Source: Lingula anatina
Lineage: Eukaryota; Brachiopoda; Lingulata; Lingulida; Lingulidae
Reading direction: 5' to 3'
Length of the DNA: 32,131 nucleotides
Assembly: GCF_001039355.2 (NCBI RefSeq)
Contig: NW_019773941.1
Location: 1-32,131, forward strand
Shown: one piece after another, positions 1 through 12,500 of the stretch
Numbering within the stretch: position 1 is the first letter of the stretch
How the letters are laid out: the number at the start of each line of letters is the position of its first letter
Program-made: the position numbers and the translations under genes
Notes under the pieces: generated by a model
The model's input: only the letters and a program-made list of their open reading frames with translations
Told to the model about the DNA's origin: nothing
The model's database searches: none

Positions 1-479
1 TGAAAGCGCGACGTTACTCACAGAATGTGAAAGGCTTAGCAGCAATCTAGTACGGGAAATGTACAGCTGCACAGTGGAGCTGCCAATCAAACACATATAT
101 GGACAAGTGTGACCTACTTTAAAACTCAGACACGCTACCACAGGGGTAAATCAGCAATTAGGCTAAAATTACGGGTTTATTTGTAAACTTCCATTATTTT
201 AAGATAGGCTGATATGTAGTTGATATTTCATCTATCTAATACTGACAAATTCAGAAAAACACCCAAATTTTGACAATTTACTGTTAATTACTACCTTAAG
301 TCTAAGATTCTTGATGTTTATCTGTACTTGATCAACGAAATGATTATTTACTTTCTAAGCTACAATTGCATCAAAAGAGGGGGCCACAGAGAGAGTAAGG
401 GGTGTTTAGTTGAAGAACTCCTCACCTGCACACACAAACGTTGATATATATAGCATAGTGGTATAGCGCGAACAACTTC
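1..479. other. Non-coding, no feature recognised
   Basis: This AT-rich stretch has no convincing exon on either strand. It lies 3' of copy A's second exon, so it is probably the last intron of that gene, whose third exon is expected further left, outside the window. Confidence 0.4.
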
Positions 480-1345
480 CTCTGAACTTAAAAAGCTGAT
501 TCTGCATTCTGTACTGGTACTTGGAACGACAAACAGTGGCTGATTCTTGTGTGACCTATTTCACTGTTTACCTTGTTTCGTTGTCTCATTTGTTGAGTTC
601 ACTTACTTGTTTCGATGTCTGACTTGTTTTGTTGTCTGACTTGTTTCGCCGTCTATCTTCACGCCGGCGCACTGGCATTTTACATAAATTGTTAAACATT
701 GCTAATTTCTCAACGCTGTTTCTAAATCTTAAAAAGCTGATTCTGCATTCCATACCAATATTTAGAAATACAAACAATTACTGACTTGTTTCGTTTTCTG
801 ACCTGTTTGTGTTGTCTAGGCCAATTAATTGCGTGCGTTGGCATCCTTGGGGGATTTGAGGAGAAAAAAGTGTGTATTTTTGTCGATTCAGGACCCTAAG
901 GGCCTCCAATGTGCCAAATTATACTATGATAATAATGTTAAATAAGCTGGTTCTGCATTCCACACTGGTATTTGAAAAGTCAAATAATGACTGTTTCGTT
1001 GTTAGACTTGTTTCGCTGTCAGATTTGTTTGGCTGTCTGACTTGTTTTGGTTGTCCCACTTCATTGTTCATTGTTATTTTACACAGTTGTGCTTGAACAT
1101 TTCTACAAACCCACCGTTGTTCCTTATACTTTAAAAGCTGTTTCTGCATTCTATACGGGTTTCATGAAAGACAAACTATGAATGACTCGAGCGTTGTCTG
1201 ACCTGTTTCGCAGAATGACTTTTTTCCGCTGTCTCACTTCACGCGGTTGCACTGTTATTTTACATAGCATGATCATTGCTATTTGTTGGAATACATATTT
1301 GATCTAGTCTGACAGTGCTATGTAGGCATGCGTTGGCATTTTTTA
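480..1345. repeat. Complex tandem repeat, four units of about 190-240 bp
   Basis: The anchor AAGCTGNTTCTGCATTC recurs near 494, 735, 945 and 1134. Each anchor is followed by a similar stretch with CAAAC and TGACTTGTTTCGTTGTCTGA, then a T-rich segment with CACTGTTATTTTACA or a variant of it. Inside each unit a short motif of about 17 bp (ACTTGTTTCGTTGTCTG) is itself repeated two to four times with changes, so this is a repeat within a repeat. A single diverged copy lies near 9236-9480. The short ORFs called here on both strands follow the repeat and are not genes. Confidence 0.7.
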
Positions 1346-1579
1346 TGATTCAGGGTACCCAATTTGCCAAAATGATAATATGGTGATAATAATGATAAAT
1401 AAATCAATAATCAAGGGAACACATAAGCACCGACATGCAGAAGTGTATAAAACAAAACTGTCTACGTGTACCAACTACCATTTGTCCATACAACAGTAAA
1501 TGAATGCAGACCTAGGGCATACAATCTTCCCACCCCATCCCTGGATCTGGTACCGGCAACACACAAAACAATGTCCTAC

Positions 1580-1796
1580 CTGAGATAACCTCTAGCACCT
1601 CCCAGGCAAAACCACCAGGAAAGGCTTCTTTATATTGCCCATGAAGGATCTCCTGCTTTTCATCTGTTGTCTTGTACAGCGGTGCATCGGCCAAAAGCAC
1701 GTTGTAGCTACCGACGTCTGCAAGCTCGTCTGCGCTGAAGTATTTCCCACCATTTATCTGCATTTTAAAAACGTCGTATGCGACACTTTTCCATTC
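1580..1796 (-). CDS. Copy A, exon 2
   Basis: The acceptor is ...ACTTTCAACAG and the donor is CTCAG|GTAGGA. It encodes EWKSVAYDVFKMQINGGKYF and onward through FPGGFAWEVLEVIS. The first 120 or so bases differ from copy B's exon at about three positions, while the middle of the exon (after the LYK codons) is strongly diverged. See the finding on possible gene conversion. Confidence 0.85.
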
Positions 1797-2485
1797 CTGT
1801 TGAAAGTAAACCGGGTGTGATAATTAAATCAGAATAAATGCTACCTTGACACACAGCTTAAAATATATAAATACATGTAAATATTAAATCATCAAATTTT
1901 AGTGCAACATGAATCAATACCAAGCCTATACCAATATTTCCATCTTTATATTCATTAACAATATTCTACGCCTTTAGTTCTTCATATTTTTGTTTTATGA
2001 TCCGACATAAAATCAAAACTTTAATTGAAACAATAGAACCAAACTGGACTAATAATGGCCACTGCTTTGTCCATTCATCTTTGATTTTGTTTGTTTTGCT
2101 TTTTAACTCATGATGTAAACATTCAGGATACTGACTGTAACATTCAGGGCTCTCACTGTAACGAACGACGTCACGGGAGACAAAAATGTTCCCATAAGAA
2201 AAAAACTCAAATGTCTGTCTGACCATGTCAATGTCAATATATAAGTTTACTTAGAGCTGTTCAGCAAGTATAGGATTATTACATAGCCTGTCATATTTCA
2301 TTCTTACTTTGGGATTCTTCTTATTTGTTAACTCCATCTCGAAGGTCTTCATTAAATTCTCAATTTTCTTCTCCACAGAGTTGGGTTTGTGGGTCTTTGA
2401 TCTTTCCTTTAGGTAAAGCTTATTGACAACTTCATAATTAGGTTTGTTGCATCTCCACTTAATAAGGTCGTCGTCCATGTGAGAC
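1580..2485 (-). CDS. Pathogen-related protein-like (SnoaL-like fold), copy A, 3' end outside the window
   Basis: Two exons of a small soluble protein match the family known in plants as pathogen-related protein (SnoaL/NTF2-like superfamily). Its biochemical role is not established, and no catalytic residue can be assigned here. Exon one is 2485-2308, with ATG at 2478 and 57 codons ending at a GTAAGA donor in phase 0. Exon two is 1796-1580, 217 bp, ending in phase 1 at a GTAGGA donor. Family landmarks are W-R-x3-KP-x-Y-x-V-x-N-x-L early, FEMELTNK near the first exon's end, then GGKYFSADELADVGSYN and FPGGFAWEVLEVIS. The third exon, present in copy B, is not found and should lie left of position 1. 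The ATG is seven bases after an AG acceptor in both copies, so a non-coding 5' exon is likely. No stop or frameshift is seen, so the copy looks functional as far as visible. Exon-one protein identity to copy B is about 65%. Confidence 0.8.
2308..2485 (-). CDS. Copy A, first coding exon
   Basis: The seven bases GTCTCAC precede the ATG at 2478, followed by 57 codons from MDDDLIKWR to KKNPK and a donor AAA|GTAAGA. The same GTCTCAC-ATG-GACGAC context opens copy B, which supports both the acceptor and the start. The upstream acceptor is weaker here (TTTTCGGAG) than in copy B (CTTCTCTCAG). Confidence 0.8.
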
Positions 2486-3397
2486 CTCCGAAAAGATGTT
2501 CGAGTTAAAACATTAATGGTTAAAGTAATTTAATTCAATTACTTAACTTACTAAAAAAAGTGGACCGAGTAAAAAGATTAAAGAATAAGACCCTGGATAT
2601 TAATGGCTTTAATAAAATCTTATTGCCATTTGTTCCTTTTTACTGTCATAATTAAAATTTAATACGTGTGCAATAAGACAATTAATGGTCAGTATTTAAT
2701 CACTTTGTAAAGTTATTATTTCATACCAAATAACTATACACATTCTAATCTCATCTACAACGAGTCAGCAAACAACATTATATTTTTGTTTGAGATTTGG
2801 CCAATAAAGTCCGCTTTAAAGAAACAAACCCAATAATGAAGGACCTTTGGATGTGATGAAATATCAGCAGTTTGCACAGAACTGTAACTATCGTACTGCA
2901 ACCTGCAATAGCACCTCTCCTGATCGCTCTGTCCGAACATCTCGTTGACCGTCCGTTTTTAAATAAAAATCATAATTGTATGCCGATGACTCAGACGATG
3001 AGCAAATTTTAATGAAAGTGCTTTCAAATTTTATCATAATAAAATGAAGCCAAAATGTTTACCTACCGGGCGGGAGCGTCTTCAAAGCTGAGATTCATTT
3101 CTATACGTGCTTGTGGCGGCGTTCTTTGCTTAGGGGATGTGTGCCTATACGTCTTCCTCTTCGTGTTAAAAATCAATTTGATATCACGTGACGCTGTGTG
3201 CGTCATGCCACGGGTACATGATTGGCTGTCACTCAAGAGTATGACGACTGCGACTCTCCTCTTGCAGGACACGAGCCGAATGTGGTTAGGACAGGATCTA
3301 CCACAGTATTGGTAGCACTATGGGTGTTGAGTGGCACGGCCATTGTTGGGAGGTAGACCGGTGTGCTTGACGGTTACTGTGTTCAGTTGTTTCTCAC
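2486..3397. other. Region upstream of copy A; no gene recognised
   Basis: No convincing exon is seen. It presumably holds copy A's 5' non-coding exon and promoter, but neither can be placed. A TCACGTGAC palindrome (E-box/CRE-like) at about 3184-3192 is the only regulatory-looking motif noted. The ORFs here on both strands match no family I recognise. Confidence 0.3.
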
Positions 3398-4773
3398 TCC
3401 AAACGTTGTTCAGTAGCCCTGACAGCCCTATTAATTCGACATTTCCAGATAAAACGATCATGCCTTCTTCCTTTAAAAAAAGACAAAAATGTTGTAAGTT
3501 AACACAGTCTTAAAGCCGCAGTCGTAGCTCTCTCCAAACGTTGTTCTGTAGTCCTGCGAGGCCCTAGCAATACGATATTGCCAGATAAAACGATCATGCC
3601 TTCTTCCACCCAGAAATTAAAAAGAGAAAATTGTAAGTTAGTCTAGTCATACCACCGCAGCGTTGGCTCTTCCAACATTTCTTTTTCCTTGTTGTAGTTT
3701 GCCATAAAAGATGTATTCAAAGAGTCTGGAATCATCCATACGAATCTGGTGGCCATTCCAGTGGAGTTGCCGTGATAGACCTTGCGTTTTCTTCGAAGGC
3801 GGATGCTTAGTCGTTTTCACACTGTGTCACGACTGTTGTTAACGTAGATGGTGCTTCCACGATATGTCAAGCGTTTACTACCTCGAGTGGTTGACCATTT
3901 AGGGTTTTATTGGGCTTTGGATACCCCGATGATTACCACAATCCTGCTTATTTCCTCTTTTGCAAATAGGGATGCCACAAGCGTCTTTAAATCTTGCAGG
4001 GCTTGCCTTACTACTAGATGGCTTGGGACAAACTGTATAGTTGACTCAAGATATTGTTCCTGTCTTTCTGAAAAAATTTGGCGGCAATACCATCAGACCC
4101 ATTACATGGGTTTGTTTCATCTTAGGCTTATTACCCCATGTCGAACTTCTTTTAAAGATCGCCTAAGTTTTGTACATTCCATTGCTCCGGGACTTTTCCC
4201 ACACTCAAAACAGAACACCCTGTACAGAACAAAATCCAGTTGGCGTCAATTCATCCATGAGTTTCCAGAACCTTCCACAAGGTCTCACGGTTGACAGTTG
4301 AATAACTATAATAGAGCTTCATGCTTTACTTCACCATTTTCTGAAGGAATACCATCGAGTCCAGGCGCTTTACCACTTGTTAAGCATTTGAGAGCATTCT
4401 GCAGTTCCTCCATGCAGAATTCTCCACACACCTCATTCAATTTTGGTTTTTTCTTCAGCTGCTGTCATGCATCTGCCTGTGCAGATCCCACTTGGTTAAA
4501 TAAGTTACTGAAGTGCTCCTTCCATCTAGTCTTGATATCTTCAAGGTCCATGAGTAGCCTCCCATCCACCGACTTCACTGGGGTGACAACAACGTGCACA
4601 TGGTCGTCGATATTCAACGGCTAGTTCAAGCAGTAGGCAATGCAACGGATGTCAGCAAATCCTAAGGTGGTCTCAAAGTCTACATGACGGCCTGTCTGCG
4701 AAAAGTCTGTAGCTCAATTCAGTCAGTCATCTTCGGTAATGAACAGCCTGATGATGATGATGATGATGATGAA
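3398..4773 (-). mobile_element. Decayed non-LTR retrotransposon (LINE) with reverse transcriptase remnants
   Basis: On the minus strand a broken reading frame shows reverse transcriptase landmarks. Around 4500-4560 it reads as a DLEDIKTRWKEHFSNLFNQV-type segment, and about 4340-4380 encodes GKAPGLDGIPSE, the conserved KAPG-DGIP signature of non-LTR reverse transcriptases. Near 4240-4290 is a NRETLWKVLETHG-like piece. At 3690-3780 comes a 3'-terminal segment (LSRQLHWNGHQIRMDDSRLF, then YGKLQQGKR) typical of LINE C-termini. Several stops and frameshifts break it, so it is a pseudogene. The 3' part (3398-3660) contains two tandem copies of a ~135-bp segment sharing CCAGATAAAACGATCATGCC. A (TGA)n run at about 4749-4771 flanks the other end. 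The clade was not determined. Confidence 0.65.
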
Positions 4774-6246
4774 GTTGTGTAGAGTAACATGCTGAGGCAA
4801 GGGCTGAGATGTCTACATTAGACGTTTGATTAAGTAATTGATTGAAGTATATCTTCCAGGATCTCATTTCTTTCGGTTAGAAGACTCTTGACATTAGCAG
4901 AGAGGATTGAATTTGTTTAAGCCCCCCTCCCCAAGTCTCAATTACGGTTTTTAAATCCTTGAAAGAGCGTTTTTGTCTCCTGGGTCATCGATGGTCCAGA
5001 TTTTCTCAGCCATAGCATTCCACCACTTGTCTTATATTTGGCGAAGCTCCCTAGACGCTAGGGAGCCTTGGGTTAAACAAAACTTGGCTTTGTTATGAAA
5101 GCAGTCAGGTGCTGCGAGACATGTTTTTAAAACTGATTTTTTTTTAGTTGAATTAACTCGGTGATGCTATTATAGGATTGAGGGCCATGCATTTTTATTG
5201 GTTGGCCAACTCACCTCTTTGACAGCGAAAAAAGTTCCAGTCTAGGTGTTCAAACCATGGCATAATGGCAAGGGATACATGCATGGCGTTAACGGACATT
5301 TGAGTTCATAACACTTCCAATATTTTACTCGCAAAAGTGAAACAGCATGTCTATTTCTAAACGTATTTTCCTGTCAGACCATATGGAATAAAAGAGTAGA
5401 ACAAATTTTTTATCTAAGCCGGTTTTAAACTGAGGGTAAATCTATTCGATATATAGCCACAGGCTTCCCAGCTTATTGTATTCTATGCTATCTCGGTGAA
5501 TGACAAATTACCTGCTTTTGTCAAGGGATATAAAAGATGTTTTATTTTAGTTTTTGAAAAATGTTAGGAAGCTTTTGTTCGTTCACTTCGACAATCCGTG
5601 AAAGGCCTGCATGTATGTGCATGAATGCTGCGTATCTTAAAAGATCAATTCTTGACGCAGTAAAAACTTGCTATGAAGCTCTCCTATTAGCCAAGCAAAA
5701 GCAAAGAAAGCAAGAGGAAAAAACACAATCATCAAGACATCTACTTTATATAACTATATTACTTGTGGCGCAGCCTAGGTCCTAGATATATGTATTCTCT
5801 AACATTTTTAAAATCGAGACCATTTCTTCTGGGTCTAAATCATAACTGATTGTTTATTCAAATTACTTTGGGTGCATTGTTTAAGATACTCAGCTGAGGT
5901 TATTATTATATTCTGAATATTCATAAGCTTTAACAGAGTTTTTGCTTTTCTGTATAAATGATAAAAATAACCGAATAACTAAACTACACTCTGACTTATT
6001 GCCTAAGAAGGAGCTAACAACACCAATTATCATAATATTGTTTCAATTTAGAAACAATGAATAACATTTCGAACCAAACAAGAACGAAGACTTAAGCATC
6101 AAACGTTTACATCAATACCCAAACTCATCGTTTGGTCTAATCTGTATTATATGGATTAGGAGAGGAAGTCTATGCAGTCATATAGTTAAACAAAGCAAAA
6201 TTCTTATCGCGTGATTCTTCTTACTTCAAGTACACGTAGCACACTT
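4774..6246. other. Non-coding; probable 3' flank and 3' UTR of copy B
   Basis: No gene is recognised. The stretch just left of copy B's stop codon should contain its 3' UTR. A minus-strand AATAAA (plus TTTATT at 5853-5858) lies about 390 bases past the stop and is a candidate polyadenylation signal. A plus-strand ORF at 5561-5785 has a lysine/glutamine-rich stretch but no recognisable domain. Confidence 0.35.
5853..5858 (-). promoter_or_regulatory. Candidate poly(A) signal of copy B
   Basis: AATAAA on the minus strand, about 390 bp downstream of the stop codon at 6247. Such hexamers are frequent in AT-rich DNA, so the assignment is tentative. Confidence 0.3.
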
Positions 6247-6494
6247 TCACTTCATGCTCTTGTGGAACGGGCATCCGGTGGCTCCCTCATCTGTCCCTGT
6301 GTTCAGTTTCAGTAAGGTGGCCAGAATGGGGTTAGGATCGTAGTAAAGTTTTAGCTCTTCAACCTGGAGGTTTTCATTCACAGTAGTGATGGCACAGCCT
6401 ATCAGTTCAATCCTCTCGCCAGAGGGCGACACCCCCTTGTAAGGTCCGGTCCATTTGGCCCAGTGCCGCCAAGTAAACGTTACCACAGGCGGAC
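6247..6494 (-). CDS. Copy B, last coding exon
   Basis: The acceptor ...ATTGTTTCAG precedes GTCCGCCTG. The split glycine codon joins to exon two to give ISGPPVV. It codes 81 whole residues plus a TGA stop at 6247-6249, and carries the FTWRHW and GPYKG segments and the C-terminal GCPFHKSMK. The reading frame also runs open into the intron upstream, which is not coding. Confidence 0.88.
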
Positions 6495-9400
6495 CTGAAA
6501 CAATCTTATTCTGTAACAAACTTTGCATGCTGTGTTTTTCACTCAAAGAAAGAATCTTAATTGGAGTTGAATAACGTCTTTTGATCGTGACTTTTCGAAT
6601 TTATAACAAACCCATTCATTAGAAGAGCTAGGTGAAGTAGTTGCTCAACTTGGTAACTCCCAGTCCTTTTTTCTTTAAATACTTCTTTAAATTCTGATTA
6701 CCCTTTACCAAGATTGTCGGTGCATGTTGCATAATCTAAGATTATGATATACATGACAAGAAGCTCCAATTTATCGTTAGTTGGAATATCTTTAAAAGTA
6801 ATTGATCCAGTACACATGTCCATTTCGATTTTTTCTTGCTATTCTACTTGTTTGTGCAAATTTCTAAATATTTTTCTGTCGTTTATAAGTAAAAATAAAA
6901 AAGGCTCGCCTAATGTTATACCATGGAACACATGTATCTATAATATCTTTCATTGTTCTTTGCCCTATTCTATCTTGCCCACCTTAAGTTATACTGTAGA
7001 AAGATCTACTTTAATTTCCATATTGGTTATCTGCCAATTATATTACATTATAATGTACATGAGTATAATAATTTTTGCACCAGTCCTGTTGTCTATTTCT
7101 AGACTTGATCAGCAAACCGATCGGTTATCTACCTTTACAGCTTATTTGAATTAAAAAGAGATTGGTTCAGAGGGTGCAGGGGATTTTGATTCAAAACCCT
7201 TACCTGACACGCACATACTGTAAGGTACTGTGTTACTCCATTAAATCATCTATTTTCCATTCGTGGTCCAAAAAAAATTTATCAGAAATGTCAAACTATC
7301 ATGGAGTCACAATACACCGTAAAAACAGTGTTTCGCTCCTAATCAAATTTATAAGTGATGTTCTAAATTATTTGTCTCATTTTTTTAAAGGATTTAGCTG
7401 ATAAACACGTTTAGCTTCTAGAATATGTTACACACGTTAAACCTGAATATGTTTGGCAATATATGAACCAGGCCAATACATAGCATTAATACAATATTAT
7501 AAATAAAAAAGGGAGAGTTTACATCTTTTATACCGCACTTCCGTGCGTCGCAGCGCAGTTTACAGACGGCTGGTTATTTTTTGACCCTGATACTGTATAT
7601 CTGACGCACTGAAAGTTAGCAAACGAAAATATCTTTCTCTGCCAGACCAAGAACTTTATCCCTGCTTCAATGGTAATCATTATAAGCTCTAGCACATTTT
7701 TACAAAAGTTTGTGACCTAACAAATAAGCGTAATGAAATATGTAAAAAATTTAGTATATATATACTAAAATATAAATTATAATATACAGGCAGTGAAACA
7801 TGTGATGACACAGATGAAAGCTGAGTTACATGACTTTGCAATTAATATTGATACCTGAATTATTGCACACTTCTGTCATTTAGAAGGTAATTATATTATT
7901 TTTGTTTTTTTGTTGTTGTTGTTGTTGTTTTTGCCAGCTCGCTCCATGTAATATTGTATCATTGTGGCATACTGTGTTATTTTGTTGTGCCTTGAAAGAC
8001 TTGAAAGACAGATGGAGTCAAACGATACAGGTAGATGCTGACGATCAAATCTTCAAAAATGAATGGCTTCTCGAGTTTATCTTATCTTTTTTAAAAATTG
8101 CAAAAAGTGAGGCCTCTTTTAGGTTGTTGTTCTAATTCCTGAAGGTTGGACCCCACCCTTTCCAAAATCCTACATCCGCCCATGAATATAATGCTTTCTA
8201 CTTACCTTTTTTATCATTAAGGTCTAAAGTAAAAACATAGTTGGATACATTAATAAGGAATCAGAATAAAATGCACTTTTATACCATGGTAGACTGAAAA
8301 CATGGCCTAGGCCTTTAGGCTTGTTGGGAGGTTTATTACAGGATTTTGGCAAAATTCACTTAGTACTTATAAGACATATTTCAAATAGTGCAAGGAAGTC
8401 CACTAAGTATCCGAGCAGGCTGCTCCACGCGTGTAGCAGCTCCACGCGTTTAGCAGTTAAACACATTTAGCAGCTCCACGCGCTTAGCAGGGGGGAAGTG
8501 CTTAGCCAATGTGTTTAGCTTTGCAATAAACTTAGTACATAATCATAAACCGGTGAAGCAGCTAAACACATAGCTAAACGTGTAACGATGCTAAACATGT
8601 GTAGCTTTTTCTTCTGTGAGACTCCTGAAAAGCCATGCATGTTTAGCTTTTACACACATTTTAAACGCGTTCAGGTGCTAAACGTGTGTTTTATGTGTTT
8701 AAAAGTTAAACACTGTTTTACAGTGTATAAATTTTCAGTCAGCAACAAAAAGTCCTGGGTTCTTTTGCACCACGTACTTGGGTAAGATGAAACTTTCTGA
8801 CAATTTTTTTAGGAAACATACGTTACACAGTATTAGCCATGACGCAAAGCCCCTTGAGTTACAGTTTATATATTGATAAAAACACCCTTAGGTCATGTAT
8901 AATATACCATATCTGAATCACTACAAAATATATCGGAACGCAATATAAAAATCGAAATTAAATCACCCGTAATATACGTTACCATCTAGGGCTCCTTACA
9001 CAATGTAAAGGCATGGTAAAAATTAGAAAATTAAATTAAGATTGAGACAGTCTTGGATTTACACTACATACACTATATTATAATGATAGCTTTACTGATT
9101 AAACCAAGTGAATCATAGTGTCAAGGCAGAGGACCATTTCTAAACCTCCATAATGAATGTTGTTTGATTCGATGCAAACTACCTACAATAACTTGCTAAT
9201 GGATCCTGACAATACGTATTTTTCAAATTGTATTATACATAGTGGTACAATGCGTGCCCCTTTCAAAGCTACAAAAGCTTTTGTTGCATTCATCCTGTTA
9301 TTTGGAAAGGCAAACAATGACTGACTAGTTTGTTGTCTGATCTGTTTCGCCGACTGAATTTTTTGCACCCCACGCAGGTGCATTGTTATTACGCACATAG

Positions 9401-9549
9401 TTTGCTTGCGCAATGCTATCAACTCAATGTTGTTGTCATACATATTTTTGTAGTCTGCGTATGCAATGGCAGGCTTGTGTTACGCATCCGCGAAGGAGAA
9501 AATTTCCTGACGATTTAGGATCAAAAGACCGCCTAATATGCAAAAAAAT

Positions 9550-9584
<35 letters not shown>

Positions 9585-12500
9585 ATATTTAAAGGAAGGA
9601 AAGATGGACTCATCTTTGCAACTCCACCAATGAAATTGGTGCTGAATTGTTTGTAAATAAAAACTTATGCTCAATCATTACATCATAATACATTATTTAG
9701 TCTTATTGAATATTTGATATTTATTTTTTATCCCAAAGGCCAATGACATTTATTTATTGCTACATTGTTAAAAAAGGACAATTCATTAGTTGGGTTATAT
9801 ATATTAAAAAAAAGGCGGTCTGGTTTAGCTATATCTTGAACAACCATTATTCTACAGACTGTGGAGTATTTCAGTTTCAATGGTATGCATAGGTAAAAAT
9901 GCATTCTTTTTTCAAAAACACAATTCTTATATAAGATTTATGAATGGAGAAGTGTGGTTTGTCGCTACCAATTATCTGACTACCATGTCTGTAGTATTGC
10001 TGCATTGCGTACTATGCATTGATTTAATTGGGTAGTGCTCTTTGTACCAGGCCAAAGCTTGGCTTTGGCAAAGAATGGTTCTGTCGAAAAAGTATCCATA
10101 TGTCGGCAACTACTGTATAAAAAAATTTGAAATTTTGCATGTAAACGGTCAGTTTTGTTGTGCGTAAAATGAACTAAGCAGTGTTTTACAAAAAAAGTTA
10201 GTCTGTGCAAGAAAGGTGCAAAATAAAAACCCAGAAATTGCCACACAGATTATTGTGTCACACGGAACGGTCCGCACAGTTTTATAGTTATGCCCAGACC
10301 GATGTACCTACACAGAGGCCACGCCCAATGCATCGAAATCTAACCACCAGGATACAAGACTCACTGTCATCCAGGATTGCTGCTGCAACTAAACGAAGAC
10401 CACCCATTCCGTTTAGAATGAGGGGCAAATTGCCACCAAAACGCGTTTTCAAGCCCCCCCCCCCCCCCTTGTGAACACCAGACTGGTTTTAGCAGGTAAG
10501 AATACCAGACGACCTCTAAGGAAGCCAATGTTAACGGCAAAACATTGCCGTCTGTTTCTCTAAAGAATTGGGGACCATGACCATTTCTGGGTAGAACACT
10601 GAAACCGTGTGGCATTCTTTATTGCGGTCAGATTTCGCCTGTATCGTTCAACTAGTCAAAATAGAATTTACAAACATCCTTTAGAGGCCCCTGGATCTGC
10701 CACTGCCAAATGCCGAACAATGCCCTACCTGAGATGACCTCCAGCACCTCCCAGGCAAAACCACCGGGAAAAGCGCCTCGAAAATCATTATGAGAGGACT
10801 CAAACGTTTCTTCTGATGCCTTGTACAGGGGTGCATCGGCCAAAAGCGCGTTGTAGCTACCGATGTCTGCAAGCTCGTCTGCGCTGAAGTATTTCCCACC
10901 ATTTATCTGCATTTTAAAAACGTCGTATGCGACACTTTTCCATTCCTGCGGAAAACAAAGAGGATGTGACAATTTAAATCGGACATGACGCTACATTTAA
11001 ACACAGATTAGATGAAACAGATGCGTGTATTAAATCAACACAGTTATTTGGAAGATGGACACATACCGGTAGAGCCAATAACAGATGATTCCTTATTTAC
11101 ATTAAGTAATAACATGCAACGCCTTAATTCCTTCAATTTTTTGCTCTGACAACTTCAAAAACGCAGCTGTTACGACATCAACTCAAATAAGCAAATTTAC
11201 AATAATATTTAAAACTTTTAACTGTGACAGATAACATGACAATGTTTATCCTTATTATCCATGCAGATAAGGAAAAAGACTATAAAGTACTCAATTCCCT
11301 TAAGGGTACTAACAGGGTTTATTATCATCAAAATGCATATCCTGATTAAAAACAAAATTCCCTCGAGAGTATAAGATTTTGGCGTTTATATTTCCCGTTG
11401 CTAAGCACAACAAATACCGCCAATTGCCTAGTTGCTACGGTGGTGTCACATGATACACAGACACCTGAACGATACAGTCACAACAAAAGAGGTCTGTTTA
11501 TATAAGACTGACGGAGTGTAAGCAGTAAAAGCAATAGAGTAAATATAACAGCTGTCATTTTCTTTTTTTTTCCAATTGTTTGTGATATCTGTGCCATTTC
11601 CACATCATGCATATCGTTTGTAGTGCTTTTTGTTTTGTAAAGGAATGGATTTTCACAATCAGATACATGAGATTGACACTTAGGGTAATGACGCATACAT
11701 CACACGAGACTAGAAAAGTGCGAGAATATGCGAGAAATGAGACAACTTTTAAGTTATAAGGATGAAAGGGTTAATGCGCTTTGAATTTCGTCTGTGCAGG
11801 TAGAATTAAAATGAAACGCAAAACATGATGAACAGACACTGCTGTAGACAATGCTGGTACTACGGTGTAGGATAAGAGAGAAACATACCGAAAAATATCC
11901 GTGACTGATCTCTTAAAGCTTTCATTCGTTGCCGCATCACACTTGCAAAATCCTTCAAGGAAAGTGCATTGCCAGCTGGCTAAGCAGGTTTTCTTTCCCA
12001 GATATGAAACGGGCCCACTTTAACGTGTTGTCTGTTTTAAAAACTACGAACCGACCGTATATCCCTACCACCACACCGACTTTCAGCTGATGTAGGTCAT
12101 AAAGCGCTTTCTGAAAACAGCCCCCCCCCCCACACACACACACACACGCACACACAGACACAGACTAACAACTTCCCATCTATGCCGTAATAATGCCGTA
12201 TTTTATACGAAAGATTTTAATTAAGACATGAGCCGAGCACCCTCTCCACACACTGATATTCGTCTACCTTCAGACCCGTAGCCAGGGGGTGCGGGGGTTT
12301 AGGGGCTCGAACGTAACACCCCTTATGCCGAGAAAAGGTAGGTGAAATTGATCTAGGTACACGATGCTTAAGGTTCTTTTTTACAGAAAAAAAAGATTCC
12401 CTTTAAAATTGTTGTCTGAACTGTCTGCCTACATATGTTAATTGATAATAAGGGTATGTGTACATGTATAATAAGTATTGCACATGTAAGTGCCTTTTTT

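Noticed and set aside
480-1345. CRISPR-like array
   Set aside because: Units are long, degenerate and of uneven length, there are no unique equal-sized spacers, and the DNA is animal.
1966-2226. 86-residue minus-strand ORF between copy A's exons
   Set aside because: It lies in the intron, matches nothing in copy B's intron and has no family landmarks; the donor and acceptor around it are strong.
2755-2940. 61-residue minus-strand ORF upstream of copy A, considered as an N-terminal exon
   Set aside because: No equivalent upstream of copy B, and the family normally starts near the W-R-x-G-x-P segment, which the MDD start already provides.
3848-4624. Plus-strand ORFs of 148 and 108 residues
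   Set aside because: Antisense of the decayed LINE's reverse transcriptase; the protein motifs are on the minus strand.
5561-5785. 74-residue plus-strand ORF with a K/Q/E-rich segment
   Set aside because: No domain, no splice support, and it lies in the 3' flank of an opposite-strand gene.
6744-7154. 136-residue plus-strand ORF
   Set aside because: AT-rich, low-information composition; the opposite strand has the better (though weak) LINE-like motifs.
10205-10474. 89-residue plus-strand ORF ending in a proline run
   Set aside because: The proline run is a poly-C tract; no family similarity and it overlaps nothing spliced.
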